This document shows, in pieces, positions 62,901 through 64,000 of a stretch of DNA of 64,000 nucleotides. The position numbers and the translations under genes were made by a program. The DNA comes from Methanolobus mangrovi. Lineage in GTDB: Archaea; Halobacteriota; Methanosarcinia; Methanosarcinales; Methanosarcinaceae. Every line of letters starts with the position of its first letter. Positions within the stretch are counted from its first letter, which is position 1. The notes under the pieces were generated by a model. It was given only the letters and a program-made list of their open reading frames with translations, was not told where the DNA came from and ran no database searches. The stretch spans positions 744,001 to 808,000 of the forward strand of contig NZ_CP133594.1 in NCBI RefSeq assembly GCF_031312535.1. The letters run 5' to 3'.

Positions 62901-62993
62901 GGCGGCAATATCTGGGTTAAAAGTGAAGTTGGAAAAGGAAGTGTATTCTTCTTTACAATTCCTATAAACAAATATCTAGTTGTAAAAGAGTGA
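59952..62993 (+). CDS. Five-PAS sensor histidine kinase with degenerate receiver domain
   Basis: A 1013-residue soluble kinase. Residues 1-120 resemble a response-regulator receiver, but at the phosphoacceptor position the strand IDVILLYFGSK has no Asp, so this domain cannot be phosphorylated normally. Five PAS/PAC units follow (about 140-255, 265-385, 390-510, 515-640, 645-765), each with the NPA/NxxY-type core. The HisKA domain has the H-box TSHELKTPLSS with His790, and the HATPase domain has LIDNALKFT, GDTGIGIS and GTGLGLAIIKKFV. No membrane helices are evident, so the signal is cytosolic. There is no adjacent response regulator. It fits the many orphan PAS kinases of methanogens. Confidence 0.92.
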   Translation: MKKLLLLSEGKSKNADILQRIKSNGYSVYERLLNTENLDSFVQHEKIDVILLYFGSKAASEIANYKSIHEIRNVPIILIAFSLNDTYLQLLEEFSFSNYLIEPISDDQLRASIELSCSKHVHNNLKNNSDIEPVTVEYAKRYRTITEMAVDGFWYIDVEGRILEVNSKYCEMSGYSYEELLGMSVFNLEAYMTLEQIIYLIDRTKKVGKDLFETHHRRKDGKILDIEVSSIYSDMIPPGIFCFLRDISDRKELEQSFKESERSKSVILSNLPGMAYRCNYDRDWTMQFVSEGCYELTGYNPEDLLGNRTISFNDLIEPEYREHLWNKWERTLARNETFQDEYTITTASGENKWVWEQGKGIRDDKDNIIALEGFITDITQHRIVEEELRESEARYRNLFENNHSVMLIIDPDSGVIIDANPAAVKYYGWTREELQLKSIMDINTMSPSEIEEEMGFARIEHRNYFHFRHLLANGSVKDVEVFSGPITRKGRTLLYSIIHDITKRKLAEEALLKSEELFRTTLYSIGDGVITTDTAGRLQQMNHIAEELTGWTEAEAKGKQLEEVFDIINEHTRLPVEIPVRRVLREGQIVGLANHTLLISKDGTEIPIADSGSPIVDKNGRIVGVVLVFRDQSDERTAQDAIAESEARFRLLVENAPEAIFVQTDWKFAYLNPAALKLLGADSQEQFIGQPVLDNFHFDSHTSVKERIHLLNDKKQSVPTIEEICLRLDGSSFLAEVSAVPVTYDGSEGALVFFRDITERKQAEEEILKAKMVSDNANRSKSEFLANTSHELKTPLSSIIGFSDLLLEGNMGELSDKQRKYVGTINQNGHLLHNLINNILDISQIEFGEMELNCQRFNLANAIQDVYLMMSILSNKKDITITMNIALEQTEIVADNIKIKEILYNLIDNALKFTPKGGTITINAMQRDSEYVQMSVGDTGIGISMQGIERIFDPFYQADGSSTRRYRGTGLGLAIIKKFVKMHGGNIWVKSEVGKGSVFFFTIPINKYLVVKE

Positions 62994-63161
62994 ATTTTTG
63001 AATTTGTACACCAACAACAGGGTAGAATCAGTTTTAAATACTTAAAATAACATTAACGTTAAAATATCAAGTATTAATTTGAATAAACTAGTATAGTCTT
63101 ATTTTATTTATTTACTTACTAGCTCCTGATGGTACTTGTCTAATCATATAAAGGAGTAGAT

Positions 63162-64000
63162 ATGAGAAAAGAGCAATATGATTTTCCTCTAGGTGATTTC
63201 ATCTCTGAGGACAACTTTGATAAGATCAAGGAATTTTCTGAAGGTAAAGAAACACCATTCCTTGTTGTGAATCTGGCAAAAGTTGAAAGAATGTATGATG
63301 AGCTTGTCAAAAACATGCCTTTTGTGAAGATATATTACGCAATGAAGGCAAATCCTCTTGATGAGGTCATAACGGCCCTTAAGAATAAAGGATCTAATTT
63401 TGATGCTGCCACAATATATGAAATCGACCAATTGATAAGACTTGGAGTCCAGCCAGAGAAAATAAGCTATGGTAACACTATCAAAAAGGAAAAAGATATT
63501 GCTTATGCATATGAAAAAGGCGTTCGTCTTTTTGTTACGGACTCAGAGAGCGACCTGCATAAAATTGCACGAAATGCTCCGGGATCCAGGGTATTCTTCC
63601 GTTTGCTAACTGAAAGTGACGGTGCAGACTGGCCATTATCCCGAAAATTCGGCTCTCACCCGGATATAATCTATGAACTGATAATTCAGGCACATGACCT
63701 CGGTCTGGAACCTTATGGCCTCTCATTCCATGTAGGTTCCCAGCAGCGTGATATAGGACAATGGGACAATGCTATCTCAAAATGCAAGTATCTTTTTGAA
63801 GCTGTAGCCCTTCAGGGCATCAAACTCAAAATGATCAACCTTGGTGGCGGATTCCCTGCCAAGTACCAGTCTCCTGCCAACGAGCTTGAAACATATGCTC
63901 ATGAGATACTCCGTTTCATACAGGAAGACTTTGGGGAGGACCATCCGGAGATAATCATTGAACCAGGTCGCTCACTTGTGGCTGATGCCGGAATAATTGT
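63162..64000 (+). CDS. Fold-type III PLP decarboxylase (ornithine/diaminopimelate decarboxylase-like), 3'-truncated
   Basis: An open frame running off the window end, at least 279 residues. The PLP lysine is in KIYYAMKANP near residue 65. SFHVGSQQ, NLGGGFPAKY and EPGRSLVADAG are the sheet and phosphate-binding segments of the alanine-racemase-like ornithine decarboxylase/LysA family. The specificity loop lies partly beyond the window. Proximity of the AxxKANP and HVGSQ motifs favours a polyamine-type (ornithine, arginine or carboxynorspermidine) decarboxylase over LysA, but this is not decisive. AAGGAG at 63151-63156 fixes the start. Confidence 0.88.
   Translation, partial: MRKEQYDFPLGDFISEDNFDKIKEFSEGKETPFLVVNLAKVERMYDELVKNMPFVKIYYAMKANPLDEVITALKNKGSNFDAATIYEIDQLIRLGVQPEKISYGNTIKKEKDIAYAYEKGVRLFVTDSESDLHKIARNAPGSRVFFRLLTESDGADWPLSRKFGSHPDIIYELIIQAHDLGLEPYGLSFHVGSQQRDIGQWDNAISKCKYLFEAVALQGIKLKMINLGGGFPAKYQSPANELETYAHEILRFIQEDFGEDHPEIIIEPGRSLVADAGII

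Overview
The window reads as chromosome of a methylotrophic, cytochrome-containing methanogenic archaeon of the Methanosarcinales. The evidence is archaeal surface-sorting signals (VPXXXP-CTERM and PGF-CTERM), a Methanosarcina-type S-layer domain protein, three DUF1724 winged-helix regulators, a DUF1638 protein, a Methanococcoides-type form II/III RuBisCO, and TATA-box plus Shine-Dalgarno starts. The hgcAB pair points to Methanolobus or a close relative more than to Methanococcoides or most Methanosarcina. That genus call is inference. I see no tRNA, rRNA, CRISPR array, transposase or integrase.

Layout. 0.1-4.5 kb (-): a two-gene, bacterial-looking NAD-linked formate dehydrogenase. 5-8.2 kb (+): an MDR oxidoreductase, an unknown protein and a secreted seven-bladed propeller. 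8.2-13.3 kb (-): a large SdrD-B repeat surface protein, then a three-gene cluster of membrane protein, radical SAM enzyme and alpha/beta hydrolase. 13.4-15.1 kb (+): isochorismatase-like hydrolase, small membrane protein and isoprenylcysteine-methyltransferase-like protein. 15.2-16.6 kb (-): the mercury-methylation genes hgcA-hgcB. 16.8-20.3 kb: an unknown protein, YggS/PLPBP, DUF1638 and a CDF metal exporter. 20.4-23.3 kb (-): a MarR regulator with bacterial-type Lon. 23.4-29.9 kb: three paralogous DUF1724 regulators around a TIR-zinc ribbon protein and a UPF0182 membrane protein, which is preceded by a 55-codon lipoprotein remnant.

30.1-34.8 kb: an MFS exporter, then (-) a small membrane protein, a P3A-type H+-ATPase and a pentapeptide-repeat protein. 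35.0-39.5 kb (+): a surface-anchored candidate monoheme cytochrome, then flavin split-barrel, PEP-utilizing/ATP-grasp-like and DUF6713-like genes and a double CDGSH protein. 40.2-48.1 kb (+): a surface island with a beta-helix protein, a cupin, a CrtC/AttH-like protein and an S-layer/PKD/cohesin protein. 48.3-50.6 kb: FKBP, HD hydrolase and a K+ channel. 50.8-51.1 kb: a TATA-preceded, hairpin-rich intergenic block, the best candidate here for an undescribed RNA. 51.2-56.2 kb: RuBisCO with a degenerate CPBP protein, and a P2-like ATPase. 56.3-58.7 kb (-): a bacterial-type rimB-rimK-aspartoacylase operon. 59-64 kb (+): SIMPL-domain protein, a five-PAS histidine kinase and a truncated PLP decarboxylase.

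Common threads are envelope construction (four proteins with C-terminal sorting signals, three of them VPXXXP and one PGF, plus the S-layer/cohesin protein and the propeller), ion and metal transport, and several genes that look acquired from bacteria (formate dehydrogenase, LonA, RimK/RimB). The strongest items for follow-up are the structured intergenic block at 50.8-51.1 kb, the RimK system in a lineage that should lack its classical target bS6, the NAD-type formate dehydrogenase, hgcAB, and the sorting-signal/terminator cassettes with a shared upstream motif.
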